Assembly (NCBI GenBank): GCA_050633285.1
Contig: JBOEGG010000007.1
Span: 9,225-73,224 of the forward strand
DNA from: UBA1672 sp050633285
GTDB taxonomy: Bacteria; Pseudomonadota; Alphaproteobacteria; Micavibrionales; Micavibrionaceae
Reading direction: 5' to 3'
DNA length: 64,000 bases
Below the pieces are notes generated by a model. The model was not told the DNA's origin. It saw nothing but the letters and a program-made list of their open reading frames with translations, and did no database searches. Position 1 is the stretch's first letter; each line of letters starts with the position of its first letter. Positions 1-10,100 of this stretch are shown one piece after another. The translations under genes were made by a program, and so were the position numbers.

Positions 1-1079
1 GTAAACAATCTTACCTTTCTCCGTCATGGTCAAACTTGTTCAGCCGTGCGCATATGCCTATTGATGTCATCATTTCTCCTGAGATTTTAATTGCCGAGGA
101 CATCGCACAGCGCCTGGCTATTCCAGGGACGACAACAGCTATTCGTTTGGCAGACGGTAAGGCGCATATGATTTCCCTTATCTGCCTTGATGATTGCCCT
201 GTCCTACATACGCAGCTGGGGCAGCTTGACAGATTGTTTCCAGATCTATCATTTTCTATTGTTTCCATTACACGTGGTACAAAGCACATTATTCCTGATG
301 AAAATGATATGTTAGAAGTCGGAGATGAAGCCTATATCATTGTAGATAGTCATCATCTACGCCGTGTTATGGCTGCGTTCGGACATTTGGAACGTGAAGC
401 AAGAAAGTTAATTATTTCAGGCGGTGGTAATATCGGCTTATCGTTAATTCGTAAATTACAAACCGATGTACCGGGAATTCAGCTTAAGATCATTGAGAAT
501 AACCACGAGCGAGCACAATTCTTAAGTGAGCAGCTGGAAAATATCATTATACTTAACGGGGACACGTTGGAACGCGATATTTTGATGGAAGCCTCAGTTT
601 CTAGTGCCGAAACATATATTGCGCTTATGAATGATGATGAGAGCAATATTCTTGGTTCTTTGCTCTCTAAGCAATATGGCTGTGAACGCGCGATTACATT
701 GGTTAATAACAATGCGTATTATCCGCTTGTCGGGCCTTTGGGAATTGACGTTATGGTCTCCCCAAAGTCCATTATTGTGGCGAATATCATGCGACATGTT
801 AGAAGAGGGCGGATAAAAGGGATACATAATATCCACGATGGTGAGTCCGAATTAATGGAAATTGAGGTATCTTCATCATCCCAAATTGCGAATAAAAAAA
901 TTGTAGATTTAGAGCTTCCTTCCGCTGTTGTCATTGGTGCAATTATTCGTGAGGAAAAGGTTATCATTCCCAAAGAGGAAGATGAAGTCCTTCCTGATGA
1001 TCATATTATTATTCTCGCTCTACGTGAGAAAGCGCGTTTGGTTGAGAAAATGCTCTGCGTTCATGTTGATTTGTTTTAG
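1..1079 (+). CDS. trkA: Trk system potassium uptake protein TrkA (5'-truncated by window edge)
   Basis: Peripheral NAD-binding regulatory subunit of the Trk K+ uptake system. The reading frame is open from base 3, so the N-terminus lies outside the window; a TTG at 36 is only an internal codon. The part seen holds the end of the first RCK/TrkA-N domain, a TrkA-C domain (about bases 210-360), a second Rossmann domain opening with GGGNIG near base 420, and a second TrkA-C domain ending in LPDDHIIIL. The usual family length is about 458 residues, so roughly 100 are missing. murI starts 2 bases after the stop, suggesting one operon. Confidence 0.93.
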   Translation, partial: KQSYLSPSWSNLFSRAHMPIDVIISPEILIAEDIAQRLAIPGTTTAIRLADGKAHMISLICLDDCPVLHTQLGQLDRLFPDLSFSIVSITRGTKHIIPDENDMLEVGDEAYIIVDSHHLRRVMAAFGHLEREARKLIISGGGNIGLSLIRKLQTDVPGIQLKIIENNHERAQFLSEQLENIIILNGDTLERDILMEASVSSAETYIALMNDDESNILGSLLSKQYGCERAITLVNNNAYYPLVGPLGIDVMVSPKSIIVANIMRHVRRGRIKGIHNIHDGESELMEIEVSSSSQIANKKIVDLELPSAVVIGAIIREEKVIIPKEEDEVLPDDHIIILALREKARLVEKMLCVHVDLF

Positions 1080-1081
1080 AT

Positions 1082-1930
1082 ATGAAGCTCGGTATATTTG
1101 ATTCAGGATTAGGAGGCTTATTGATTGCAAGATCAATTCGTCAGGCCTTACCCGATATTGATATTATATATTTTGGCGACACACTGCATTTACCCTATGG
1201 TAATCGTTCCCATGATGCCATTTATGAATATAGTAAACGGGCTATTCAGTTTTTATTTGAACAAGACTGCAATCTAATTGTTACCGCATGCAATACGGTA
1301 AGTGCATCAGCTTTACGCAAGCTACAGCAGGACTACTTACCAAATAGCCCATATAAAGACCGACGTATTTTAGGTGTTGTTGTTCCAACATTGGAGCATG
1401 CAATAGACCACGGATATAAACGGCTTGGTCTGATTGCGACAAATTATACAATCGCTTCGAACATTTACGAAGAAGAGCTACAAAAGCTTGATCCTGATAT
1501 ACGCATCTTCCAAAAAGACACGCCATTGCTTGTCCCATTAATTGAGAATAACGGGATAGAATGGGTAGATTCCGTTCTTGAGCATTACCTTAAACCCTTG
1601 CTTCAGGAAAATATTGAGTGCTTAATTTTAGGGTGTACGCATTACCCGTTCTTGAAAGAGAAAATTAAAAAGATATGTGGGGCGAAAGTTTCACTTATTA
1701 CGCAGGATGAAATTATTCCTCATAAGCTTAATAATTATCTATCCAGACATCCGGAAATTTTAGATGTGATAACGCACAGTGCAAACATCGAATTTTTAGT
1801 CAGTGACTTAACCGATGGCTATTTACAGGCTGCTCGGGAAATATATGCAGATAACATTAATATTGAAGTTATCAAATTCTCTTTAGAAACAAATTCATAC
1901 ACCAGAAAGCCAAGCAACAATGTCAGATAA
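1082..1930 (+). CDS. murI: Glutamate racemase MurI
   Basis: Interconverts L- and D-glutamate for peptidoglycan in the cytoplasm. The 282-residue protein carries the family signatures: DSGLGG at residues 7-12, the first catalytic cysteine in TACNTVSA (about residues 66-73) and the second in GCTHYPF (about 183-189). Length and both cysteines are normal, so it should be active. It starts 2 bases after trkA and overlaps the next gene by 11 bases, so the trkA-murI-phosphatase group is probably cotranscribed. Confidence 0.93.
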   Translation: MKLGIFDSGLGGLLIARSIRQALPDIDIIYFGDTLHLPYGNRSHDAIYEYSKRAIQFLFEQDCNLIVTACNTVSASALRKLQQDYLPNSPYKDRRILGVVVPTLEHAIDHGYKRLGLIATNYTIASNIYEEELQKLDPDIRIFQKDTPLLVPLIENNGIEWVDSVLEHYLKPLLQENIECLILGCTHYPFLKEKIKKICGAKVSLITQDEIIPHKLNNYLSRHPEILDVITHSANIEFLVSDLTDGYLQAAREIYADNINIEVIKFSLETNSYTRKPSNNVR

Positions 1931-2579
1931 ATTTGAATTACCGTATGCCATATTTTGGGACTGGGATGGTACACTTGTTGATAGCTATAGTTTTTTAAAC
2001 GATGCACACAATCATACATTGCGCACCCTTGGCTTTGAGCCGTTTAAAGGCGATGAATACAAAGAGTACTTTGGTAAACCAAGAGAGACCCTCTATCCGG
2101 CGATATACAAGGATAAGTGTGAGCAAGCAAAGGACGTTTTTCAATCGTATGTTACTGAAAATAGTCACAAAATACTCCCACTAAAGGGAGGGAAGGATGT
2201 CTTATCCTTACTCCATAAGGGCGGTGTAAAAATGGGCATTGTCAGTAATAAAAAAGCATCTTTTATCGAAAAAGAAGTCGCGCATTTAGAATGGGATCAT
2301 TATTTTTCAATCATTGTGGGGGCAGGGGATGCGCAAGCGGACAAGCCGTCATCGGCTCCACTTCTTCTTGCATTAAAGCGTTCTGGAATAGACCATAAAG
2401 AAAAATCCGTATGGTATATTGGTGACACTGAGAATGATCTAGCCTGTGCATCAGAGGCAGGGTGTAAATCTCTATTCCTGAGCGGGGATGTTCGTACACA
2501 AGAGCTCATAGAGTATTATGATCCTCTCTTTAGTTTTGAAAATCATTCTCAATTAAAAGAATTTTTAGTTGCAATATAG
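1920..2579 (+). CDS. HAD-superfamily phosphatase, phosphoglycolate phosphatase-like
   Basis: A 219-residue HAD hydrolase. Motif I is DWDGTLVDS with nucleophile D14 and acid/base D16. Motif II is the serine in IVSNKK, followed by a conserved lysine in ADKPSS, and motif IV is IGDTENDLACA. The cap is small and helical, as in Gph/PGP enzymes. The substrate cannot be read from sequence; phosphoglycolate is the most likely, and gph-like genes often sit near murI or hfq in alphaproteobacteria. It overlaps murI by 11 bases and is followed by hfq after about 90 bases. Confidence 0.82.
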   Translation: MSDKFELPYAIFWDWDGTLVDSYSFLNDAHNHTLRTLGFEPFKGDEYKEYFGKPRETLYPAIYKDKCEQAKDVFQSYVTENSHKILPLKGGKDVLSLLHKGGVKMGIVSNKKASFIEKEVAHLEWDHYFSIIVGAGDAQADKPSSAPLLLALKRSGIDHKEKSVWYIGDTENDLACASEAGCKSLFLSGDVRTQELIEYYDPLFSFENHSQLKEFLVAI

Positions 2580-2671
2580 TTAATTTCCTCTAAAAATGTT
2601 TTATGTGTGTGCAATTGCACAAAATGAGTGGTTTAGAGACGAAAATAAAAGAAAGAGATCAGGAAACAAAT

Positions 2672-2935
2672 ATGTCTGATAATAAAATACAAAACGTACA
2701 AGACGTTTTCCTTAACAAGATCCGCAAAGAAAAAGCTCCTGTTACCGTTTTTTTGGTAAATGGCGTAAAATTACAAGGTATCATTACATGGTTTGACAAT
2801 TTTTGTTTGTTGTTACGTCGTGATACACATATTCAGCTGATCTATAAGCACGCTATCTCAACGATTATGCCAAGTGGGCCACTTAGCCTGATGGATGATC
2901 CAAAAGATGAAGCAAATGATGATCGAGCAGAGTAA
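2672..2935 (+). CDS. hfq: RNA chaperone Hfq
   Basis: Hexameric Sm-like RNA chaperone that mediates sRNA-mRNA pairing. The ATG at 2672 is chosen because AGGA lies 8-11 bases upstream and the protein then starts MSDNKIQNVQDVFLN, the normal Hfq N-terminus; an in-frame ATG at 2603 would add 23 atypical residues. Sm1 (VTVFLVNGVKLQG...WFDNF) and Sm2 (YKHAISTIMP) are intact. At 87 residues with a short acidic tail it has the usual alphaproteobacterial size. hflX follows closely, the classical hfq-hflX order. Confidence 0.95.
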   Translation: MSDNKIQNVQDVFLNKIRKEKAPVTVFLVNGVKLQGIITWFDNFCLLLRRDTHIQLIYKHAISTIMPSGPLSLMDDPKDEANDDRAE

Positions 2936-2991
2936 AATCGTATAACGTTTTTTATTCCGGATACATAAATCCATTGCAGAAAAAAGATAAC

Positions 2992-4302
2992 ATGTTCATT
3001 GGTGTTCAGGATCAAGATCCTGATACCGCTTATATCGTCCTTCCACTTAGTAAGGATGCTCCGCCTGTACGTGATACAAAAGATATCCGTGAGGAGGCGG
3101 AGGGGCTTGCGCGCGCTATTCACTTAAGCGTTGCAAAAACGCATGTCGTAAATTACGGGAAAATTAATGCTGGTAGTTTTTTTGGAAAAGGTACGCGTGA
3201 GACAATCGCGCGTGATATTGAAGAAACGCAACCCTCTATTGTTATTGTAAACAACACCCTTTCCCCTGTGCAGCAGCGGAACCTTGAAAAAGAGTGGAAT
3301 ACAAAGATTATTGATAGGACAGGCTTAATCCTTGAAATCTTTGGAGATCGTGCGCAGACTAAAGAGGGACGTCTGCAAGTTGAACTTGCCGCGCTTGATT
3401 ACCAAAAATCCAGACTTGTCAGATCATGGACACACCTAGAAAGACAACGCGGTGGTGCAGGATTTATGGGGGGGCCGGGTGAACGCCAGATTGAGCTTGA
3501 CCGGCGCATGATTTCACAACGTATGACACGTTTGAAGAAAGACCTTGAGGATGTACGGCGAACACGCGATCTAGGACGACAGAGCAGGGCACGCGTCCCG
3601 TTTCCGGTTGTGTCTTTGGTCGGTTATACAAACGCAGGCAAGTCCACATTATTTAACCGCATTACCAAGGCCGGTGTATTTGCAGAAGATCTACCGTTTG
3701 CGACGCTTGACCCGACTTTGCGTAAAATTAAACTTCCTAACAATCAAGATGCCATTTTATCTGATACCGTCGGGTTTATATCTGATTTACCGACCCATTT
3801 AATAGCGGCATTTCGTGCCACATTAGAACATATTTTATATGCCGATGTGATTGCTCATGTCATTGATGTTTCGCGTAAAGATTACATGGCACAAAAACAA
3901 GATGTCATTGATATCCTTACCGAGCTTGGTATTGATTACGATAATGATGAGCGTGTTATTGAAGTTTACAATAAAATCGATGCTCTTGATGAAGAGGATA
4001 TGGGCGATTTTTCAAGGATTCAGAAAACAGCAAAAACGCAAACTATTTTAATCTCTGCCGTTAACGGAGAGGGCTTAGAACAGTTCTTAGAAACCACCTC
4101 TGAAGTGACTTCGAAAGATCATAAAACTGTCGAATTTGAAATTAATATTACGGACGGGAAAGCAATTTCATGGCTTTACGAGCATGGAGAAGTGCTTAAC
4201 CGAGATGATGATGAGTCCCATACAAAAATACGTGCGCATATGAACGTTAAAAACATCCATAAATTTAAAGATCTCTTTCATTACAAAGAAAAGACTGTTT
4301 AA
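2992..4302 (+). CDS. hflX: Ribosome-associated GTPase HflX
   Basis: GTPase that splits or rescues stalled 70S ribosomes. The N-terminal domain includes the glycine-rich GGAGFMGGPGERQIE segment before the G domain. G1 is GYTNAGKST (about bases 3620-3650), G3 is DTVGF, G4 is NKID and G5 lies in LISAVNGEG. I use the ATG at 2992; an in-frame TTG at 2974 would add six residues, and neither has a strong Shine-Dalgarno. The order hfq-hflX is conserved across proteobacteria. It converges with mazG, leaving 43 bases between the two stops. Confidence 0.93.
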   Translation: MFIGVQDQDPDTAYIVLPLSKDAPPVRDTKDIREEAEGLARAIHLSVAKTHVVNYGKINAGSFFGKGTRETIARDIEETQPSIVIVNNTLSPVQQRNLEKEWNTKIIDRTGLILEIFGDRAQTKEGRLQVELAALDYQKSRLVRSWTHLERQRGGAGFMGGPGERQIELDRRMISQRMTRLKKDLEDVRRTRDLGRQSRARVPFPVVSLVGYTNAGKSTLFNRITKAGVFAEDLPFATLDPTLRKIKLPNNQDAILSDTVGFISDLPTHLIAAFRATLEHILYADVIAHVIDVSRKDYMAQKQDVIDILTELGIDYDNDERVIEVYNKIDALDEEDMGDFSRIQKTAKTQTILISAVNGEGLEQFLETTSEVTSKDHKTVEFEINITDGKAISWLYEHGEVLNRDDDESHTKIRAHMNVKNIHKFKDLFHYKEKTV

Positions 4303-4345
4303 TAATTTCTTATTATCAAGAATACGCAACGATACGTATATATTA

Positions 4346-5152
4346 TTATTTTTCCTTTAATTTTTGATGATTCCAAGCATCTTCCATTTGTGCAAGTGTC
4401 GCATCTTTCAAATTTACACCTTCTGTTCTGAGTTGATTCTCAAGACCACGGAAACGGTGTTCAAATTTATTATTGCAAAGCCGCAAAGCTTCTTCTGAAT
4501 TTATATCCAGCATACGTCCATAATTTGCGAGGAGGAATAATATATCACCGAGTTCTTCTTCCTGATTTTTTTTATCGTTCTTGGCCAAGGCCTCACGCAT
4601 TTCCCGAATTTCTTCCTCAAGTTTATCGAGCACACAGGATGCATCAGACCATTCGAAACCAACCTTGGATGCCTTTTTTTGTAGCTTCTGCGCCTTTAAA
4701 AGAGATGGCAAATGTGCCGTGACACCATCAAGTGCACTTTTCTCTCCTTGCGTTTTTTCTGCATCTTTACGCTCTTCCCATATCTTATTCACGTCATCAC
4801 TGCTTTGTGCCTGAGCATCACCAAAGACATGGGGGTGGCGTGCAATCATTTTATCTGTAACAGATTGTATAACATCATATATATCAAAGTGATTTTCTTC
4901 AGACGCCATTTGTGCGTGATAAACCGATTGGAACAAAAGATCCCCTAGCTCTTCTTTTAAATCCTGCATACACCCGCGATCTACCGCGTCTGCAACCTCG
5001 TATGCCTCTTCAAGTGTATAGGGTATAATTGTTTGAAAATCTTGTTCCAAGTCCCATGGACAACCAGTTACAGGGGTTCTCAATGCTTTCATAACACTCA
5101 CCAGATCATGAAGATCATACTTCTGTTTTTGTTTTTTCGATAAGTTTGGCAT
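4346..5152 (-). CDS. mazG: Nucleoside triphosphate pyrophosphohydrolase MazG
   Basis: Hydrolyses (d)NTPs to NMP and PPi. Two MazG domains are visible: the first contains GCPWDLEQDF, TLEEAYEVADAVD and EELGDLLFQ, the second contains KLEEEIREM and EEELGDILFLL. The acidic clusters bind Mg2+. I start at the ATG at 5152 (MPNLSKKQ), which has GAAAGAAAAAG upstream; an in-frame ATG at 5218 would add 22 residues. hfq-hflX-mazG clustering is typical of alphaproteobacteria, although here mazG is convergent. Confidence 0.92.
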   Translation of the reverse strand: MPNLSKKQKQKYDLHDLVSVMKALRTPVTGCPWDLEQDFQTIIPYTLEEAYEVADAVDRGCMQDLKEELGDLLFQSVYHAQMASEENHFDIYDVIQSVTDKMIARHPHVFGDAQAQSSDDVNKIWEERKDAEKTQGEKSALDGVTAHLPSLLKAQKLQKKASKVGFEWSDASCVLDKLEEEIREMREALAKNDKKNQEEELGDILFLLANYGRMLDINSEEALRLCNNKFEHRFRGLENQLRTEGVNLKDATLAQMEDAWNHQKLKEK

Positions 5153-5271
5153 TCTTTTTCTTTCATGAGATAGTCTAAACACTATAGTTATGTTAGATTG
5201 ATTGGCGTAATTAATCACTCCCTAACTGATAATATGTAATTTTATCTGCGTTCATCTTTTATCAAAAGTTT

Positions 5272-5282
5272 TCACCTATAGT
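5272..5282 (+). promoter_or_regulatory. Shared TCACCTATAGT element upstream of the EAL gene
   Basis: The 11-mer TCACCTATAGT occurs here and again at 7141-7151 upstream of the giant precursor gene. TATAGT could be a -10 box. In front of the EAL gene it ends 6 bases before the ATG and no Shine-Dalgarno is visible, which would imply a leaderless transcript. This is inference from two matches only. Confidence 0.3.
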
Positions 5283-5288
5283 AACTCC

Positions 5289-6911
5289 ATGTCCGACGAT
5301 GAAAATTTAAAAAAACAACGAGACCGCTTTCTGTCTTTTTCTTTCGCAACATCCGATTTGTTGTTGGAAGTGAATGAGGAAGGGCATGTATTATATGCTC
5401 TAGGTGCTATTAAGGGCATGACAGGTAGTGATGATTCAGCATCTTTAATTGGCTCACATTGGCTTGATATATTCTCTTCAAAAGATCGACTTGTGTTAAA
5501 ACTTATGCTTAGCAAAGCACAGCCCGGATCGCGGTGTGGACCGGTTCTTGTCGCATTAGACAAAAACAAATCTATACAAAATATTATTGTCAGCGGTATC
5601 AAAATGCCCGGAAGTGATAATGCCTATCTTAGCTTGGCAAATAGTAATTCCTTGATGAACCAGATTGGAATGTCTGTAAAACAGCACCATGAGAAAAGAA
5701 CATTAGACAAAGAAACCTTCATTGATGTCGCGCAAGAAACATTGCGTATGGCATCCGAATTAGGGCAAGAAGTCGATATGACACTCATTGATATTCCGAA
5801 TGCTGATAAAGCACGAAAAAGATTTGGGAAAGAAACATGGGACGATTTCTCTGATAAAGTTAACGATTTACTTTGTGATAGTTCAATAGATGGTGGAGCA
5901 GCTGCAAAAATTGGGCAGGGGCAGTTCAGTGTATTACATGAGGGGGATATCGATGTTGAGGCGCTATCCTTACAGATTGCAGAGATATCAAAGGAAGACG
6001 ATCCGTTTGGTGAGGGGCTGGAGGTGAAAACAAAAAGCATCTCCGCAGATATGAGCGAGATGAATGAGCGAGATGCAACGCGAGCACTCTTTTATACACT
6101 CAGTGAGTTTGAACGTCAGGGCACAGACATGACGATCGAAAACTTAAACTCAAGCTTTAAAGCATATGTTGCAGCAAACACCCAAAAGATACACCAATTT
6201 AAGCAGATCCTAGATAACCTCGCATTCTCCATGCATTTCCAGCCCATCGTTAGTTTAGAAACAACGGAATGCACGCATTATGAAATGCTTTGTCGTTTCA
6301 AAGAAGGAAACACATTTGAATGGGTTATGTTTGGCGAGGATATAGGCATGGCCGCCGAATTTGATCTCGCCGTTTGTAAACGGGCATTGGCCTACATATC
6401 CAAGAAACGCCAAACGCAAAAAGAACGTTTTTCGATCAATATTTCAGGTCAATCTATTGGGAACGAAACTTTCTTCACACAATTAATGGAACTGGTAGCG
6501 GAACACTCCAATATTAAAGACCAAGTTATATTCGAGATTACAGAATCAACACAAATCCAAGATCTGGATCAAGTCGGGTCATTTATAAAAGAACTGCAAG
6601 AAATTGGCCTCCAAGTCGCACTAGATGACTTTGGTGCAGGGGCGGCATCGTTCCAGTACCTAAGTAGCCTTCATGTTGATTACGTTAAGATTGACGGCAA
6701 ATATATTCGCAATATTTTACATGACCAACGCGATATGATTATGGTCAAAAACTTAACGCAGATGTGTAAAGACTTAAACATTAAAGTCATTGGCGAATTT
6801 GTAGAGAATAAAGAAATTGCCGAGAGCTTAAAAGCTCTTGGGATTGATTACGGGCAGGGATATTACTTTGGTAAGCCCGCACAGGGGCCACAATTTATAA
6901 AACCTGAGTAA
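5289..6911 (+). CDS. EAL-domain protein, probable c-di-GMP phosphodiesterase
   Basis: A 540-residue cytoplasmic protein. The N-terminal about 120 residues look PAS-like, the middle (about 130-260) resembles a degenerate GGDEF fold without a GGDEF motif, and the C-terminal about 300-540 is an EAL domain. The signature reads EMLCR instead of EALxR, but the metal- and substrate-binding residues are present: N in FSINISG, E in FEITES, DD in LDDFGAG, K in VKIDG, E in GEFVEN, and GQGYYFGKP. Activity is therefore plausible although the signature is altered. It has no membrane segments. It stands alone between mazG (divergent) and the RiPP locus; a link to the latter is only positional. Confidence 0.85.
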   Translation: MSDDENLKKQRDRFLSFSFATSDLLLEVNEEGHVLYALGAIKGMTGSDDSASLIGSHWLDIFSSKDRLVLKLMLSKAQPGSRCGPVLVALDKNKSIQNIIVSGIKMPGSDNAYLSLANSNSLMNQIGMSVKQHHEKRTLDKETFIDVAQETLRMASELGQEVDMTLIDIPNADKARKRFGKETWDDFSDKVNDLLCDSSIDGGAAAKIGQGQFSVLHEGDIDVEALSLQIAEISKEDDPFGEGLEVKTKSISADMSEMNERDATRALFYTLSEFERQGTDMTIENLNSSFKAYVAANTQKIHQFKQILDNLAFSMHFQPIVSLETTECTHYEMLCRFKEGNTFEWVMFGEDIGMAAEFDLAVCKRALAYISKKRQTQKERFSINISGQSIGNETFFTQLMELVAEHSNIKDQVIFEITESTQIQDLDQVGSFIKELQEIGLQVALDDFGAGAASFQYLSSLHVDYVKIDGKYIRNILHDQRDMIMVKNLTQMCKDLNIKVIGEFVENKEIAESLKALGIDYGQGYYFGKPAQGPQFIKPE

Positions 6912-7140
6912 ACTGCTTATACTCTTCCGACATTCTATCTGTATATAAAAAAGGCTGAGCTTAAAAAGCTTGTTTTTATATACACACGCATTCCTTGTGA
7001 ACACGCTGCTGTAGGTCTAAAAAAAAATATTTTCACCAGATTTTATTGCACTCCCTAGAACTCAGCGGAGCACATAAGGCACCCTCAAAATCAAGCTACT
7101 TTTGACGATTGAAACACAAATTTTCAGCTGCTACAGATTA

Positions 7141-7151
7141 TCACCTATAGT
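7141..7151 (+). promoter_or_regulatory. Candidate -10 region of the TOMM operon (TCACCTATAGT)
   Basis: Second copy of the 11-mer seen before the EAL gene. TATAGT at 7146-7151 lies 33 bases before the ATG at 7185, and AAGAGAG about 10 bases before the ATG can serve as ribosome binding site. I could not identify a clear -35 hexamer. The 273-base gap 6912-7184 otherwise holds only a weak A/T-flanked hairpin (AGCTT...AAGCT near 6955-6975) that may end the EAL transcript. Confidence 0.35.
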
Positions 7152-7184
7152 TTAACTAATCATTATTAAGAGAGAATAGTTTAA

Positions 7185-10100
7185 ATGGCTGATAACACCT
7201 ATAATGTCCCAAAGAAAATATCTACACTTCCTGCGATTGATATCATACGCCGCAAGACAGAAACCGCAGAATGGCAAGCTGTTTTGTTTGTTAAGGCGTT
7301 GCTTAGAAACTGGAAAATAGCAGAAACCCTTGTGGAATCTATGCATGATGGTGATACAGAAAAGGTGAATAGTTTTATAGAAGCCAATGGATTTCATACC
7401 GATATTGATACTATCCTTGGCTTACGGAACAGTTATTTCAACAATTTGCCAACTATTAAAGGCAAGTATTTCTTATCAACCAATAGTGGTTCACTATCTC
7501 TTGAAATATCAAATGATTCTGTAAAAGTTGACGGTAAGAATGTTGATTTTAATTATTCATTCTTTACCTTGTCTTTAGGCGATAAAGGTACGATACATTT
7601 TTGCAAAACTACCAACCAGCCTGTTCAGGCGATCGGCACATTGAATGATACAAATGTTATTGGCCAGTGGGGTGTAGAAGATACATTAAGTGTCCCCGTT
7701 AACTTCAATAAAATCCTTTCAAATGTACAGGTTATCGATACATTTTTAGAGTGTATTTTTGAGGCTATAGAAAAAGTTATAAATGGAAGCGATGATCTTG
7801 CAGGCGCATTATCATCATGCCATGCGAATATGGCAAAATATCGCGTTGCATTAATGGCACGTAAAGACCACCCCCTCATTTCTGTAGAAAGTGAAGTTCG
7901 GAACAGTAAACCTCGATCTTCAGTTACGATCAAGGGCGCGATTTTAGATGGCACCACGCCAACACCATCGCAAGAACGCGCAAAAGCCTATATCAAGAAC
8001 CTCTATTCAGGTGCGGCAGGTACAAAAAGTGCCGTTGGACTTATATTTGTTTCAAAGAACTACTGGAAATCTGATGACTGTATCGATTCATATTTTGGCG
8101 AAGGTCAGGGATTTTACCGATCTGACTTCCAAAAGATGCTATATCATTCCGTTGCGACAGACCCACAAGTTGGCCTCGCCTTCTTTTCCGGGAAGTATGA
8201 AACTGTATTGGGTGACCAAAAATACGACCAACTCTCTATTCAACAAATGTCAGATGGCATAATTCAAGTTTCGATCGGTGATACCGTTATCCAGACACCT
8301 TTATATTACAAAGGTGAGTTAAGTTGGGACACATCACATGGTGGCAACACAACAAGTGGCGACATCACATTCACAATTCATTATAGCGGCACGCATGAAG
8401 AGGTTCTTCCTGTGTCATTTGAAGGGACATATACACCTGCGGGCGGAAAACAACAGAAATTCACAGGGACAAGCATTACGCCTGACAATCCAAGTTTCCC
8501 ACATTCCGGTATGCCAGAGGGCATGAAGGTGCAAATGATTATGGGTTATGTCTTTATGGGCATAATGGCACTCGCCTTTGGATATAAAGGCGCAAAAGCG
8601 GGCTGGCCATATATCAAAAAGTTCTTTAGCAATGCCCAAACCGAAGATGAAACACAAAACCTTCTTGAAAATGCAGGGCAAGATTGCCCAGAAGGTATCA
8701 TGATGGCTACGGACGCCGAAATGGTGGGAGAGCCATGCCCCGTATGCGGCATTGAGTTAGATGAAGAGGAACTCTCTCCATTTAGTGATGAGTCCGGTGT
8801 TAATCCCGGTGACACGCCACCTCCGGAGGAGTGCGACAGCTCAGAAAACTGTGACAGCTCTGACACTTGCGACAGCTCAGAGAGTAGTGATAGTTCGGAA
8901 AGTTGTGATAGTTCTGATGCTTGTGAATTCTGCGAATTCTGTTGTGCACTTGTTGCAGAAGATATTGAAGATGCAAAAACAGATGAGCGTAAAGCAGCAC
9001 AAGTTAAGTACATCACATCATTCAATCAACCCGCCGACGAAACAGAGCGCCAAAAACGTGCTTCGGCATTCTTAAAATGTATTTTAAAGAACGAAACCGA
9101 TGCCACCGGGCTTCTATATGTCATGAATTATTACTGGAACTCTCCACAATTGGTGGCTCAGTATTTCAACACCAGAGGATTTTATACAGATGATTTGATT
9201 TCAACGATCAGGTTAGAGCAATCCGATAATTTAGAATATTGGTATGGGCATTACAGTACAACCCTTGCAGGGAATGCATATCAGGAGCTTTCAATACAGA
9301 ACGGACAGGTGAAGCTTGGCGATACACTCATCCTCAACCCAACCTTGGCAAACTCTGTTCTGAGTTGGACCATTGCAGATGGTAATAGGACAGAAGCAAC
9401 AATTACGCTTGTGCATAATCATGACGATGGGAATCTTACTGCAAACACGTTTAGCGGCACTTTGACAGAAACGGGCGGAAGCGCACAAGCATTTGTAGGC
9501 ACCCAAATTTTGCCAGATACACCATCGGGTTGGGATAAGCTGTCAACAGAGCAAAAAGTACTTGCCATTGCAGGGGGAATTGTCGGTGTGTTTGTTGTCG
9601 CCGGTACTGTTACAGCCATATACAAGACCTGCCACGACATCAGAAACGGTGATGATAACCCAATTGAACCAGCTCTGGAGGATGCGGCAGAAGCGGGGGT
9701 AGAGCTTCCGGCTATAGCTGTACAACCCTATGCAAACCACCCTATGCAACCGAATGATCCGCCATCGGATTGCGACTCTAGTGAATCAAGTAGCTCATCT
9801 TGTGAATCAAGCAGCTCATCCTGCGAGTCCAGTAGTTCAGATTGTGAATCATCCTGCGAATCCTGCGTGTTTTGCGAGCTTGGAGCCGAATCCTCAGACG
9901 GATGTGGTCCGTGTGATGCCTCAACACATTGTATTTACTGCGAGAGTTGCGAATCTTCTGATTGCAGTATTTTAGATAATGGGCCAACAGGTGTGTTACT
10001 TGACGCTGTATCCTCTTCACAAAGTGCAGATGCGTTTGTGAAGAAGGTTTATTCAGACTTTCACACTGCGGTTGGCTTACTTTATGTGGCAAAATATTAT

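Noticed and set aside
36..1079. trkA starting at TTG 36
   Set aside because: The frame is open to the left edge and encodes normal TrkA sequence, so this is a truncated gene, not a short one.
2603..2671. Longer hfq start at ATG 2603
   Set aside because: It adds 23 atypical residues; ATG 2672 has an AGGA motif and gives the family N-terminus.
8546..9025. 159-codon open frame on the minus strand opposite core 1
   Set aside because: It is Ser/Leu-rich only because it mirrors the repetitive Ser/Asp/Cys tract; no ribosome binding site or independent support.
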